Shown here: positions 25,763-35,223 of the stretch, in pieces
Layout of the letters: each line of letters begins with the position of its first letter
Position numbering within the stretch: position 1 is the stretch's first letter
Origin: an uncultured Pelagibacteraceae bacterium
GTDB taxonomy: Bacteria > Pseudomonadota > Alphaproteobacteria > Pelagibacterales > Pelagibacteraceae
Direction: 5' to 3'
Assembly: GCA_902569105.1 (NCBI GenBank)
Contig: CACFTE010000002.1
Location: forward strand, 43,501 to 107,500
DNA length: 64,000 bases
Notes under the pieces: generated by a model
Told to the model about the DNA's origin: nothing
Seen by the model: only the letters and a program-made list of their open reading frames with translations
Databases searched by the model: none
Made by a program: the position numbers and the translations under genes

Positions 25763-27027
25763 TTAAGATTTAAAACTTCTCCGACCATATAAAGTGAACC
25801 TGTAAATAGACAAATTGTGTCTTGATGTTTTGAGTTTAATTCAATAGCTTCTTCAATGGATGAAGATAGGTTTATGTCCATTTTTAAACCATCTAATTTA
25901 TCTTTAAATTCTTCTTTTGAAATTGACCCATTTTGATTAGGTATATCAATCAACGTTATTGATTTAACAATATCTTTAAAATGTTTCATATATTCATAAT
26001 GTTCTTTGTCTTTCATCATTCCACAGATTAAGTGAACATCTTGATGTTGTTGTCTTATCCAATTGGAAATACTTATACTCGAACTTTCATTATGACCTCC
26101 ATCAATTATTAATCTATTTTTGCTAGAAATGTCTTTTAACTTGCCAGAGTGTAATTCTTGCAATCTTCCTTTAAGTTTAACATTAGTAATGCCTTTTTTG
26201 ATGTGTTCGTTTTTAACATTAAAAATTTTTCTCGATGCTGCTATAGATGTGCTTATATTATAAATCTGGTGATCTCCTAGTAGATTTGGTTCTGGCAGTA
26301 TAATTTCCCCTATATCGTCCTGATAATGAATAAACCCATTTTCATGCTTTGATACATTAAATTCTTTTCCAAAAAAATATTTATTAGATGAGTTATTTAT
26401 AAGGGCTTTTTCTATTTTTGTTCTTATTTCATCATTTAATTGTCTATTAATAAATATATTTGAATTAAGAAGTTTTGATGTTTTTTCGTGGATGATACTG
26501 TCAATAGTTTTATTCTCGAGCCACTGCAAATGATCTGTATGTATCACACCAATCAGTGTCATAAGATTATCTTTAAAGACGTTAGTGCTGTCAAATTTGA
26601 AAAAAAGACCTGCTTCAATAATATTTATATTATTCTTATAATTTTCTGCCTGTTTAAGAAATGCACAGGTTAAAATTTCAAAAAGACTTGCATTGTCATC
26701 TCCTAAAACTTTTTCAATATCTTTTAGTAGTTCTATAAGTTCATCTTCTTTAATTTCTTTATCATTAAAAATAAATCTTTCTGTGAAAGATTGTAAGTGA
26801 GGAGATGTATATAAATTACATTTATAATTTGCTTTATTTAAAATAGATTTAAGACTATAAGCCATACTAGCTTTCGCATTTGTCCCAACTACATTTATAA
26901 CATTTTTTAATTTGTTTTGAGGATTACCTAGTTTTTGTAATAGACTAAATGTTCTATCTAGGGATAAATCAATCTTGCGTTTATGATGCTTCTCTAGCTT
27001 GGATATTAGTCTCTGAAGTTTGTTCAT
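25759..27027 (-). CDS. folC: Folylpolyglutamate/dihydrofolate synthase, altered P-loop
   Basis: A 422-aa Mur-ligase-fold enzyme with the family N-terminus (RKIDLSLDRTFSLLQKLGNP), ATP loop and DGGHNESSS block. FolC adds glutamate to dihydropteroate and to folates. The P-loop reads GTNAKAS (48-54) instead of the usual GTNGKGS. The later GLFFKFDSTNVF and HTDHLQWL also depart from consensus (typically GLGGRLDATN and SLDH). It may still work with reduced ATP handling, or have shifted function. Its start overlaps accD by 47 nt. Confidence 0.88.
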   Translation of the reverse strand: MNKLQRLISKLEKHHKRKIDLSLDRTFSLLQKLGNPQNKLKNVINVVGTNAKASMAYSLKSILNKANYKCNLYTSPHLQSFTERFIFNDKEIKEDELIELLKDIEKVLGDDNASLFEILTCAFLKQAENYKNNINIIEAGLFFKFDSTNVFKDNLMTLIGVIHTDHLQWLENKTIDSIIHEKTSKLLNSNIFINRQLNDEIRTKIEKALINNSSNKYFFGKEFNVSKHENGFIHYQDDIGEIILPEPNLLGDHQIYNISTSIAASRKIFNVKNEHIKKGITNVKLKGRLQELHSGKLKDISSKNRLIIDGGHNESSSISISNWIRQQHQDVHLICGMMKDKEHYEYMKHFKDIVKSITLIDIPNQNGSISKEEFKDKLDGLKMDINLSSSIEEAIELNSKHQDTICLFTGSLYMVGEVLNLN

Positions 27028-27913
27028 TATTTTCTGAATTTACTCCAGAATTTCTGTTTAGCAATATTGATAATAATGATCCAATTTCTGATCCTAAATT
27101 TTTTCTCTCTACTATTCTGTCTACAAATCCGTGTTTTAATAAAAATTCAGCTGTCTGAAAATCTGGTGGTAATTCCTCTTTTACTGTCGCTTGAACCACT
27201 CTTCTTCCAGCAAAAGCAATTAGGGCACCTGGTTCAGAAAATTGAATATCACCAAGCATTGCAAAGCTCGCTGTTATTCCACCAGCTGTAGGGTCTGTAA
27301 AACAGACAATATATGGAAGATTATTTTCTTTTAACTCATTAATTGCTAAAGTTGTTTTTGTCATTCCAGCCAAAGCTATTGGACTTTCAAACATTCTTTG
27401 TCCACCTCCACAGGGCCAAAACACAAAAGGCGTTTTATTATCAATTGCATGTTGAACACCATAAATTATTGCTTCTGTTTCAGCTGCACCACTAGATCCT
27501 CCAATAAAATCAAAATTTGTTGCACCAGCAGTTATTTCAAGTCCATTTAAATTCCCTTTAGCTATTACTACTGCACAATCCTGATTTGTTTTTTTTCTAG
27601 CGTCTTTAAGTCTTTGCTTATAAGATTTGGTATCAGTCCATTCTAAAGGATCATCTTTTGGTATAGGAGTTTTAATAACTTCGTAATTGTTTTTTCCAAA
27701 AATTATATCAAACCTTTGTGTGGGACTTATTCTATGGTGTTTGTTACAATGAGGACAAACAAATAAATTCTCCTCTATTTCAGTTTTTAAAATAGGTCCT
27801 TTACAACAACTTGTCCAAGCACTTGACTCCCTCTCTGATTTTGTGGGAAATTTTTTATTTATATTTTGTTTTATGCTCTCACCAAATTTTTTAATTCGAT
27901 TAATCCAATTCAT
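26981..27913 (-). CDS. accD: Acetyl-CoA carboxylase carboxyltransferase subunit beta
   Basis: The 310-aa protein has the crotonase-fold carboxyltransferase blocks GLEITAGATNFDFIGGSSGA and FWPCGGGQRMFESPIAL, and PTAGGITASFAMLGD. The N-terminal zinc ribbon keeps CPHC (53-56), but the first pair is CC (36-37) instead of CxxC. It makes malonyl-CoA together with AccA (elsewhere in the window) and the AccBC proteins. Gene order trpA-accD-folC is the usual alphaproteobacterial one. Confidence 0.95.
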   Translation of the reverse strand: MNWINRIKKFGESIKQNINKKFPTKSERESSAWTSCCKGPILKTEIEENLFVCPHCNKHHRISPTQRFDIIFGKNNYEVIKTPIPKDDPLEWTDTKSYKQRLKDARKKTNQDCAVVIAKGNLNGLEITAGATNFDFIGGSSGAAETEAIIYGVQHAIDNKTPFVFWPCGGGQRMFESPIALAGMTKTTLAINELKENNLPYIVCFTDPTAGGITASFAMLGDIQFSEPGALIAFAGRRVVQATVKEELPPDFQTAEFLLKHGFVDRIVERKNLGSEIGSLLSILLNRNSGVNSENNEQTSETNIQAREAS

Positions 27914-28710
27914 ATAATTTTATTTCTTAAGCTTATAACAGTTTTACTTACATTTGTGACAGGATTTTGTCTTTTTTTTAAACTATTAGTAATTTCTTTA
28001 CAAATTGCACTTCCTACAACCAATCCATCAGCAGATCTTAATTTCCCTATTGAACTAGATGTAATTCCAAAACCAATTACACAATTCTTTCTAGGATTAA
28101 TTTGTTTTATTTTTTTATATTTTGTTAGAATTTCCTTTGGAGAAACCTTAAGTTTGCCCCCAGTTGTTGATAGCATAGATATATAGTAAATCATATCATG
28201 TGAATCTTTAATAATCTTCTTTGCTCTTGAATAAGTTGTTGTAGGAGAAATAAGTTGTATAAAGGATATATTTCTTTCTTTACACTTTTTCGAAAAATTT
28301 ATATTTTCAGGCCAAGGTAAATCTACAACTATAATTCCGTTTACTCCTGAAACTTTACATTTATTTAAAAAATTCTTTTCACCATATTGATAAATTATGT
28401 TGTAGTAACCCATTAATATTATCGGCTTAGAGGATTTGCTTTTTTTAAATTTTTTAATTATTTTAAATACATCTTCAATTTTTAGTCCATTTTTTAGTGC
28501 TCTATAAGCACTAGTTTGAATTTGTCCCCCATCTGCAATTGGTGTATTGTGAGGAAATCCAAATTCACAAATATCTACATACTTAGAAATTGATTTTAAA
28601 ATTTTTAAAGAGTTTTGTTTTGTATTATCGCCAGCTACTGTATAAGTAAGTAAAGCAGGCCTTTTTTCTAATTTTGATTTTTTAAAAGCTAAACTAATTA
28701 AATTTGTCAT
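27910..28710 (-). CDS. trpA: Tryptophan synthase alpha subunit
   Basis: A 266-aa TIM barrel that cleaves indole-3-glycerol phosphate to indole. The catalytic Glu lies in DICEFGFPHNTPIADGG (usually ELGxPFSDPxADGP, so partly diverged). PIILMGYYNIIYQYG, GVNGIIVVDLPW and IGFGITSS follow. It overlaps trpB by 17 nt and accD by 4 nt in the trpF-trpB-trpA-accD-folC run. Confidence 0.93.
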   Translation of the reverse strand: MTNLISLAFKKSKLEKRPALLTYTVAGDNTKQNSLKILKSISKYVDICEFGFPHNTPIADGGQIQTSAYRALKNGLKIEDVFKIIKKFKKSKSSKPIILMGYYNIIYQYGEKNFLNKCKVSGVNGIIVVDLPWPENINFSKKCKERNISFIQLISPTTTYSRAKKIIKDSHDMIYYISMLSTTGGKLKVSPKEILTKYKKIKQINPRKNCVIGFGITSSSIGKLRSADGLVVGSAICKEITNSLKKRQNPVTNVSKTVISLRNKII

Positions 28711-29938
28711 ATTTTTTTCCTAATTTTTGTCTTAAAATATTTCTATCTTTATGTGCGTCACCACAACTATTAACTATAACTATTGTATCTTTACTAAGTT
28801 TCTTTGCCTCTCTTATAGCAACTGAAAACGCATGACTCGGTTCTAAAGAAGGCCTTAAGTTTTCGTATCTTGTAACAAGTTTGTATGCGTCCAGTGCATT
28901 TTCATCACTTGCAGCTGTATATCTTGCTCTTTTAGTATCTTTTAAAAAACAATGCAGCGGCGATACCCCAGGATAGTCAAGACCAGCTGATATTGATTCT
29001 GTCTCTTCTATTTGTCCTTCAGAGTTTTGATTTACATATTGTGCAGCACCATGAAGGATACCAATTTTTGATCCATAAGTTAATGGTGCAGCATGTTTTT
29101 GGCTATGTTTGGGACCTCCAGCCTCAACACCGATTAATTCTACATGTTTTTTTTTATAATCTATAAATTCACTCCAAAAACCATAACTAGAAGATCCTCC
29201 ACCTACACAATTATAAAGTTTTAATTTCCGTGGAATTGATCCAAATTCCTTTTTTAACTGAACTTTTAGCTCTCGAGAAATTTGACTAGTACTCCAGCCA
29301 CATATTTTTACAAATATATTTGGACCAACTGTTGAACCAACACACATTGCTGTAGTATCACAATTTGCAACCCAGTATCTCATACACTCAGAGACAGCAT
29401 CTACTAGTGTTTGACTCCCTGTATAAACTGGAACTATTTCAGCGCCATTTTTTCTCATTGCTTTAACATTTGGTTGCTGTCTTTTAATATCCTTAGCACC
29501 CATAAAAATCTTACAATTTAGTCCAAATTTCTTTGCTGCCATACTTAACATTTTCCCAGCATAACCTGCACCAGTATCTCCAACTATAAATTTTTTACCT
29601 GCTCTTTTTGCTAATAAACAATGTACTGTAGCATTGTAAATTTTGTGAGCACCACCATTTGCATCAGACACTACTTTAGCCCATATTTGGGCTCCACCTA
29701 TATATGAAGATAAATTGTTTAATTTTATCAGTCTTGTTGGTGCACCTACCCAATTTTTGAAATATTTATTTCTCTCATAAATGAAACCTTTATTTTTTCG
29801 CAATTTTGAAAAAAGAATTTCCAAATCTTGAATAGGTTTTTTTAAAGTTTCAGGCACAAAATTTCCTCCAAATTTATTACCCCACATACCAAATTTATCG
29901 TGTTGATCAATTAAAGGAATTTTTTTTTTAAGCTTCAT
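28694..29938 (-). CDS. trpB: Tryptophan synthase beta subunit
   Basis: A 414-aa PLP enzyme that joins indole and serine. The PLP lysine lies in NGGAHKIYNATVHCLLAKR, where most TrpB have GxHKINN. VGDTGAGYAGKM and the phosphate-binding CVGGGSSSYGFWSEF are also seen. Several positions differ from the textbook enzyme (AHKIYNA, YAGKM, GGGSSSYG). The overall order of motifs is intact, and it is adjacent to trpA (17-nt overlap). Confidence 0.92.
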   Translation of the reverse strand: MKLKKKIPLIDQHDKFGMWGNKFGGNFVPETLKKPIQDLEILFSKLRKNKGFIYERNKYFKNWVGAPTRLIKLNNLSSYIGGAQIWAKVVSDANGGAHKIYNATVHCLLAKRAGKKFIVGDTGAGYAGKMLSMAAKKFGLNCKIFMGAKDIKRQQPNVKAMRKNGAEIVPVYTGSQTLVDAVSECMRYWVANCDTTAMCVGSTVGPNIFVKICGWSTSQISRELKVQLKKEFGSIPRKLKLYNCVGGGSSSYGFWSEFIDYKKKHVELIGVEAGGPKHSQKHAAPLTYGSKIGILHGAAQYVNQNSEGQIEETESISAGLDYPGVSPLHCFLKDTKRARYTAASDENALDAYKLVTRYENLRPSLEPSHAFSVAIREAKKLSKDTIVIVNSCGDAHKDRNILRQKLGKKYDKFN

Positions 29939-30551
29939 ATTTCTTCATTTTATTTAAAAAATTATTTATTTTTTGTAAATCTTTTTTTCCATACTTATTT
30001 TCTAAAGATCCACTCAAATCAATATAATAATCTAAATTTTTTATAATAGGAATATTATTAATTTTTATATTACCAGCTATCATAATTTTTATTTTATTTG
30101 AGACATAATTTAATAATTTATGATCAAATCCTAATGATTTTTCATAACCTTTTCCATCAAATAGAATAATATCTGAAACATCTTCATATAATTTATATTT
30201 AATAATATCATTTTTGTTTTTAACAGTGAGTGCAGAAATAATCTTTATTTTATATTTATTTCTTATAAATTTTGTTCTTCTAGGACTAACATCATATAAT
30301 TGATAATAATCGAATTTAAGATTTTTAATTTTCTCTAATAGACTATCATCTGGATTAACTAAAACTGAAACAAACTTAATTTTTTTTTTTTTTAAGTCTA
30401 TTAAATTTTTTAATTTATTAAACTCCACATATCTTTTTGATTTTTTGTAATTTGTAATGAAGCCAATAAAATTAGGTTGATTAGGATGATTTATAACATA
30501 GCTTAAAGTCTCAAAATCTGAGATACCACAGATTTTTACACCCTTAATCAT
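29928..30551 (-). CDS. trpF: Phosphoribosylanthranilate isomerase
   Basis: A 207-aa TIM barrel starting MIKGVKICGI (catalytic Cys in KICGI). The catalytic Asp lies in IILFDGKGYEKSLGFDH. The C-terminal phosphate site LSGSLENKYGKKD is seen. I choose the ATG at 30551 over a TTG two codons upstream. It overlaps the pyrF stop by 8 nt and trpB by 11 nt. It isomerises PRA to CdRP in tryptophan synthesis. Confidence 0.9.
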   Translation of the reverse strand: MIKGVKICGISDFETLSYVINHPNQPNFIGFITNYKKSKRYVEFNKLKNLIDLKKKKIKFVSVLVNPDDSLLEKIKNLKFDYYQLYDVSPRRTKFIRNKYKIKIISALTVKNKNDIIKYKLYEDVSDIILFDGKGYEKSLGFDHKLLNYVSNKIKIMIAGNIKINNIPIIKNLDYYIDLSGSLENKYGKKDLQKINNFLNKMKKYEA

Positions 30552-31221
30552 TGTCAAGATGATAAATTAGGTTTTTAATATTTTGTTTAATATTTCCTTT
30601 TGTAATTGGTCTTCCAATTACTAACCAATCACTTCCTTTTTTAAATGCATCTACTGGTCTCATCACCCTTTTTTGATCGTTAGTTTTTGAATTTAGTCTT
30701 ATCCCTGGAGTTATTATCTCATTTTTAAAAAATTTTTTTACATAATTTATCTCTTTAGCACTGCAGACAATAGCATCTAGTTTAGCTTTAGCTGCTAGTT
30801 TTGCTTGGCACATCACAAGTGAAGCAATTTTTTTATTGTAGCCAATTTCTTTTAAGGATTTTTCATTTAGAGATGTGAGTGTGGTTACGCCGACAATCTT
30901 TATTTTTCCAGACACCTTTTTTACAGCTTTTAGTGCTTCAAGACCTGAACTTATGTGTATAGTTAAATAATTAACGTTTAAATCTTTAATTGCTTTTATT
31001 GTTGATAAGCAAGTATTCGGAATATCGTTCAATTTCAAATCTAAAAAAATAGTCTTATTTTTAATCTTAGATAAAAAATTTCTTCCATTTTTAGAATTTA
31101 TAAACTCAAGGCCAAACTTGTATCCAATTTTAATTTTTGATTTGTATGTACAATTTATAATTTTTTTTACTTTGTCTATTTTTGTAGTATCGCAAGCAAT
31201 AAAAATTTTATTTTTTTTCAT
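30544..31221 (-). CDS. pyrF: Orotidine 5'-phosphate decarboxylase
   Basis: A 225-aa TIM barrel making UMP from OMP. The active-site block TIFLDLKLNDIPNTC (D-x-K-x-x-D pattern) is clear. Also seen are EIITPGIRLNSK and the phosphate loop GSDWLVIGRPITKG. Its start overlaps ihfB by 14 nt and its end overlaps trpF by 8 nt, in one long minus-strand run. Confidence 0.94.
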   Translation of the reverse strand: MKKNKIFIACDTTKIDKVKKIINCTYKSKIKIGYKFGLEFINSKNGRNFLSKIKNKTIFLDLKLNDIPNTCLSTIKAIKDLNVNYLTIHISSGLEALKAVKKVSGKIKIVGVTTLTSLNEKSLKEIGYNKKIASLVMCQAKLAAKAKLDAIVCSAKEINYVKKFFKNEIITPGIRLNSKTNDQKRVMRPVDAFKKGSDWLVIGRPITKGNIKQNIKNLIYHLDND

Positions 31222-31498
31222 TCAGTTTTTTTTTCCATTCTTTAGAACACTTAAACAAAACACTTTTTTTTTCGGGTGTTTCAATTTTTTCCAAAGTTTT
31301 AGGATTTAGGGATAATCTTTTTTTTTGAATTCTTGTTTCAAACATCATTACATCCCTCAATTCTACCCTTTCTCCATTTGACAAAGACTTAATTATTTCA
31401 GCTATTAAAATATCAAATAATTTATTAATATCTTTTTTATAAAGGTTTGGAAAATTTTTTGAAATCTTATTTATTATTTCTGACTTCGATACAGACAA
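31208..31498 (-). CDS. ihfB: Integration host factor beta subunit
   Basis: A 96-aa HU/IHF-fold protein. It has N-terminal helices (SKSEIINKISKNFPNLYKKD), the strand ERVELRDVMMFETRIQKKR and the arm LNPKTLEKIETPEKKSVLFK typical of IHF-beta. It bends DNA as a heterodimer with IHF-alpha. The start appears to be TTG at 31498, 7 bp after the rpsA stop, with no ATG nearby. This rpsA-ihfB order is common in proteobacteria. Confidence 0.9.
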   Translation of the reverse strand: MSVSKSEIINKISKNFPNLYKKDINKLFDILIAEIIKSLSNGERVELRDVMMFETRIQKKRLSLNPKTLEKIETPEKKSVLFKCSKEWKKKLNEKK

Positions 31499-31505
31499 AT
31501 TTTTT

Positions 31506-33242
31506 TTATTTTTCCTCTTTCTTTTTGTCGTCTAATTTTTCAGAAAGCGATGAGAAAGGTAAGTTTTTACCACTCAGAGGGCTTGAAAATTTAGAGACAG
31601 CCTCTTTGTTTTGCATTTCCTCAAGTAATTTTACACTAAGTGAAATCTTTCTTTTTTCAAATGATAATTCTGAAATTGCAACATCCAATCTATCGCCAAC
31701 AACAAAACGATTATAGTTTCTTGCGTCTTCGGCATTTATTGCTAATTGATTTTTTTTAATATTAATTTCTAAGCTATTACCCTCTAACGAAACTACAATA
31801 CCTTTTGGACTAGTAGATTTTACTTTAACAGTAATTATATCGTTAATTTTTTTGTCTTTAAAAATATTGAATGGATCTTCTTCAAGCTGTTTCACACCAA
31901 ATTTAATTTTTTGATCCTTAGGCTTAATCTCTAAAACTTTGACATTAATCTCATCACCTTTTGAATATTTTTTAATTTCTTCCTCAGGTTTGCTGGAATA
32001 TGCCAGATCATTTGCATGCATGAAACCATCGATCTCAAACTCTTCAATGTTTAGGTAAATTGACAGATCTTTTATATTCGAAATTTTACATTTCAAAGTT
32101 GAATTTACAGGGTATTTTTTTTCAAAACTTTCAAAAGGATTTTCCTTCACAAGTTTATGAGATATAGCTATTCTTTTTTTATCTTTATCAATGTCAGTTA
32201 TAACGCATTCAATTTCATCGTTTACTTTTAGGAATTTGCTTGGTGATATATTTTTTTTGCTCCAGCTTAATTCGCTTGAATGCAGTAAACAAGTTAATCC
32301 TGGTTGCAATTCACAAAATGCTCCATAGTCGACAACTTTGATTACTTTTGCTTTATAAATTTTTCCAACTTCGTAGTTAGATATGTTCTCAAATGGGTCT
32401 GGGGTTAAAGCTTTTATAGAACAAGATATTTGCATCTTATCCTTGTCTATAGATATTATTTTAAGATCATGTTTTTCACCAATTGAAAAAATTTCATCTG
32501 GATGATTTATCCTAGAATAAGAAATCTCTTGTAAATGAACTAGGCAATCAATTTCGTTATTTATTTCAAAAAAACAGCCAAATGAAGTGTATCCTTTTAC
32601 AACTGCATCTTTAATGTGATCCCCAACATTGTATTTTTCCAACACTTTGGCTTTATCTTGTTTGTTAAAACTGCTTATAACTTCTCTTCTAGAAACACAT
32701 GCATTACCTCTGTATCTATCAAGTTTAATTATTTTAAAATTTTGCTCTACACCAAATAGGTGATCAAAAGATTTTAAAGGTTTTGAATCGATTTGTGATC
32801 CAGGACAGAACATCAAGGATTTGGTATCTAAATGTTCCACAATAACACCACCTTTACATTTCGAAACTATTTTTCCTTTAACATTCTCATTTGCCTCGTA
32901 GGCTTTTTCTAAAATATACCATCCTCTTATTTTCTGCGCTCTGCTAGCTGATACTATTACTTCGCCATTTTTATCTTCTATTTTTTCAAGATAAACTTCT
33001 AGCTTATCATTTTCCTTTATTTCTTTATTTAAGCTTGAATAAATTATTTTTACCTCACTAATATCTATTAGCGCTTCACTTTTCATTCCATCTATTAGTA
33101 AATATACGTGCTTTTCTGTTATTTTTGTTATTGTTCCAGTTAATAGTTTTCCTTCTTCAATTTTAGTTTTTGAAAAGTTGTCTATTAATAGCTTTTTAAA
33201 TTCTTGGCTTTGACTACTCGAAATATCTTTATATATTTCCAT
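31506..33242 (-). CDS. rpsA: 30S ribosomal protein S1
   Basis: The 578-aa protein has about six S1 (OB-fold) repeats. Recognisable repeat ends include GYTSFGCFFEINNEIDCLVH, VVDYGAFCELQPGLTCLLHS and SPKGIVVSLEGNSLEI. It begins MEIYKDISSSQSQEFKKLL. S1 helps load structured and leader-containing mRNAs on the 30S subunit. Its ATG overlaps the cmk stop by one base, and ihfB follows. Order aroA-cmk-rpsA-ihfB is conserved. Confidence 0.96.
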   Translation of the reverse strand: MEIYKDISSSQSQEFKKLLIDNFSKTKIEEGKLLTGTITKITEKHVYLLIDGMKSEALIDISEVKIIYSSLNKEIKENDKLEVYLEKIEDKNGEVIVSASRAQKIRGWYILEKAYEANENVKGKIVSKCKGGVIVEHLDTKSLMFCPGSQIDSKPLKSFDHLFGVEQNFKIIKLDRYRGNACVSRREVISSFNKQDKAKVLEKYNVGDHIKDAVVKGYTSFGCFFEINNEIDCLVHLQEISYSRINHPDEIFSIGEKHDLKIISIDKDKMQISCSIKALTPDPFENISNYEVGKIYKAKVIKVVDYGAFCELQPGLTCLLHSSELSWSKKNISPSKFLKVNDEIECVITDIDKDKKRIAISHKLVKENPFESFEKKYPVNSTLKCKISNIKDLSIYLNIEEFEIDGFMHANDLAYSSKPEEEIKKYSKGDEINVKVLEIKPKDQKIKFGVKQLEEDPFNIFKDKKINDIITVKVKSTSPKGIVVSLEGNSLEINIKKNQLAINAEDARNYNRFVVGDRLDVAISELSFEKRKISLSVKLLEEMQNKEAVSKFSSPLSGKNLPFSSLSEKLDDKKKEEK

Positions 33243-33895
33243 TAATTTTTTAGTTTCCTATCCATAATCGCTTTTATTTTTTTAAAGCAGGCTTTCTTAC
33301 TTAATTTAGTAGTATTAATCAAGATTGAATCTCTTGTTTTTTTTAAGGGTCCATATTTTCTTGTTCTATCTAATTTATCGCGTTTTTTAATACTTTTTAA
33401 AACCTCAAGGTAAGAAATTTCTTTGTTTAAATCCTTGTATTCTTTAAATCTTCTTTTTGCTCTTGTCTCTAAGCTTGCTGTTATAAAGAATTTAAACATT
33501 GCTTTTCTTAATTGTACAGAGGTTATATCTCTACCATCCAATACTGATCCAAAATATTTTTTTGGAGGATTGTAAGCACAAGATTGCTGAAATTGATGTA
33601 CAATATTTCTTACTTGTTTTTGCTTAGCTATTATAGATGCAGAAACAGCAACATCATCAGATAAAAGGTTTTTATTATTAAGCTTGTGGATTTTTAATTT
33701 GTTAATTTTTGTCTTAATAAAATTAAATGAAAAACTTTTTTTATTTTTAAGTCGAAGTAATCCAATATATCTATAAATTTTTCCAGTATCTAAGTAAAAT
33801 AAATTATAATGCTTGGCAATTAGCTTAGATTGTGTACCTGCCCCAGCTGCAGCAGGAGAGTCAATAGCTACTGTAATAAATATTTTTTTTTTCAA
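33242..33895 (-). CDS. cmk: Cytidylate kinase, P-loop lysine missing
   Basis: A 217-aa Cmk-family protein. It has the family order ITVAIDSPAAAGAG, LDTGKIYRYIGLL, SVLDGRDITSVQLRKA and ITASLETRAKRRFKE, then RDKLDRTRKYGPLKKTRDSI. The enzyme phosphorylates CMP and dCMP. The P-loop should be GPAGxGKGT-like but reads SPAAAGAGT (13-21). Ala19 replaces the lysine that normally holds the ATP phosphates, and the codon is GCA, two changes from AAA/AAG. It sits between aroA and rpsA as usual. Confidence 0.92.
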   Translation of the reverse strand: MKKKIFITVAIDSPAAAGAGTQSKLIAKHYNLFYLDTGKIYRYIGLLRLKNKKSFSFNFIKTKINKLKIHKLNNKNLLSDDVAVSASIIAKQKQVRNIVHQFQQSCAYNPPKKYFGSVLDGRDITSVQLRKAMFKFFITASLETRAKRRFKEYKDLNKEISYLEVLKSIKKRDKLDRTRKYGPLKKTRDSILINTTKLSKKACFKKIKAIMDRKLKN

Positions 33896-35217
33896 TTATA
33901 TTTCCCCCCTAATTTTTGTATTATCTTCAAAAAATTTGGAAAAGATGTATTTATTGAATCTTTATCATTTATTCTCCAATTTCCTTTTAATGTAAGAGCT
34001 GCAATAACTGACATCATAAAGATTCTATGATCTTTAAGAAAATTTTTAATATGATAATTTCCTTTTAATTCTAAATTTGGATTGCCATATATTTTTAAAT
34101 TATTTTTCTTTCGTATAACTTTTATACCAATCATTTTTAAAAATTTTGTAGCAATATCTAGTCTCGGGCTTTCCTTTTTATTTAGCTCATCCAAATCCCA
34201 GAACGTCGAGACACCTTTTGCTTTTGCTGCTACTAAAAAAATTAATATAAATTCATCTATAGCAGAACTATTTAATAATTTAGAACAGTTAATTGATCTT
34301 AATTTAGTTGTACTTTTAATTTTAATATCACCAATATATTCCCCTTTGTAATTTCTTTTATTAATTATCCTTAATTTTGCATTCATTTGAGTTAAAATTT
34401 TTATTATTCCTATTCTTGAATCATTAATATTTATATTATTAATTACTAACTCCGAATTTTTTGATAATAGCGTCAGAACAATAAAGAAAGAAGCGGAACT
34501 AATATCTCCAGGGACTGTATAATCAAAAGACTTATATTGATTTAACCCTTGCACCTCAATAAAATCATAATTATTATTTTTTTTAATTTTTATTGGATAT
34601 TTTAAATATTTCAATAATAGTTCAGTATGGTTTCTTGATTTTTTTGCTTTTATTTTTGTAGTACCTGAAGTATTTATTGCGCTAAGTATTATACAAGTCT
34701 TCACTTGCGCACTTCCCTTATCTTCATAATAATCAATTGGTCTTAAAAGTTTTGATCCTTTAATTTCAATCGGTAGGCTTCTATTCTTAGATTTTGTTTT
34801 AACACCAAATAAATTTAAAGGTTTAGTAACACGTGAAAAATCTCTTTTAGATAAACTCCTATCACCAACTATTTTGATATTTTGATTTATTGATGAACAT
34901 AAACCCAATAAACATCTTGCTAATGTACCTGAATTACCAGCGTTAATAATAGTATTTTTTTTAATTTTAAAACCATTAATACCTACGCCATATATTTCTA
35001 AACAATTTTTTTTTCTTTTTGATTTAATACCAAGTTTGTTAATTGACCTTACTGCATTTCTTACATCTTCTGAATCTAGTAAATTATATATTTTTGATAC
35101 ACCAATGGCTATTGATGATAATAATACACATCTAATACTTAAACTCTTATCACTACTTACATTTATTTTTTTATTAAATGGTTTTATAATGTTATTAATT
35201 TTGACTTGGTTTTTCAC
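33892..35217 (-). CDS. aroA: 3-phosphoshikimate 1-carboxyvinyltransferase (EPSP synthase)
   Basis: A 441-aa EPSP-fold enzyme of the shikimate pathway. Seen are SSDKSLSIRCVLL (substrate Lys/Ser/Arg), INAGNSGTLARCLLGL, GDRSLSKRDFSRVTKPL and VPGDISSASFFIVLT. It makes EPSP from shikimate-3-phosphate and PEP. The GNSGTxxR glyphosate/PEP site is NAGNSGTLAR. It overlaps cmk by 4 nt. Confidence 0.95.
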   Translation of the reverse strand: MKNQVKINNIIKPFNKKINVSSDKSLSIRCVLLSSIAIGVSKIYNLLDSEDVRNAVRSINKLGIKSKRKKNCLEIYGVGINGFKIKKNTIINAGNSGTLARCLLGLCSSINQNIKIVGDRSLSKRDFSRVTKPLNLFGVKTKSKNRSLPIEIKGSKLLRPIDYYEDKGSAQVKTCIILSAINTSGTTKIKAKKSRNHTELLLKYLKYPIKIKKNNNYDFIEVQGLNQYKSFDYTVPGDISSASFFIVLTLLSKNSELVINNININDSRIGIIKILTQMNAKLRIINKRNYKGEYIGDIKIKSTTKLRSINCSKLLNSSAIDEFILIFLVAAKAKGVSTFWDLDELNKKESPRLDIATKFLKMIGIKVIRKKNNLKIYGNPNLELKGNYHIKNFLKDHRIFMMSVIAALTLKGNWRINDKDSINTSFPNFLKIIQKLGGKYN

Positions 35218-35223
35218 GATTTA

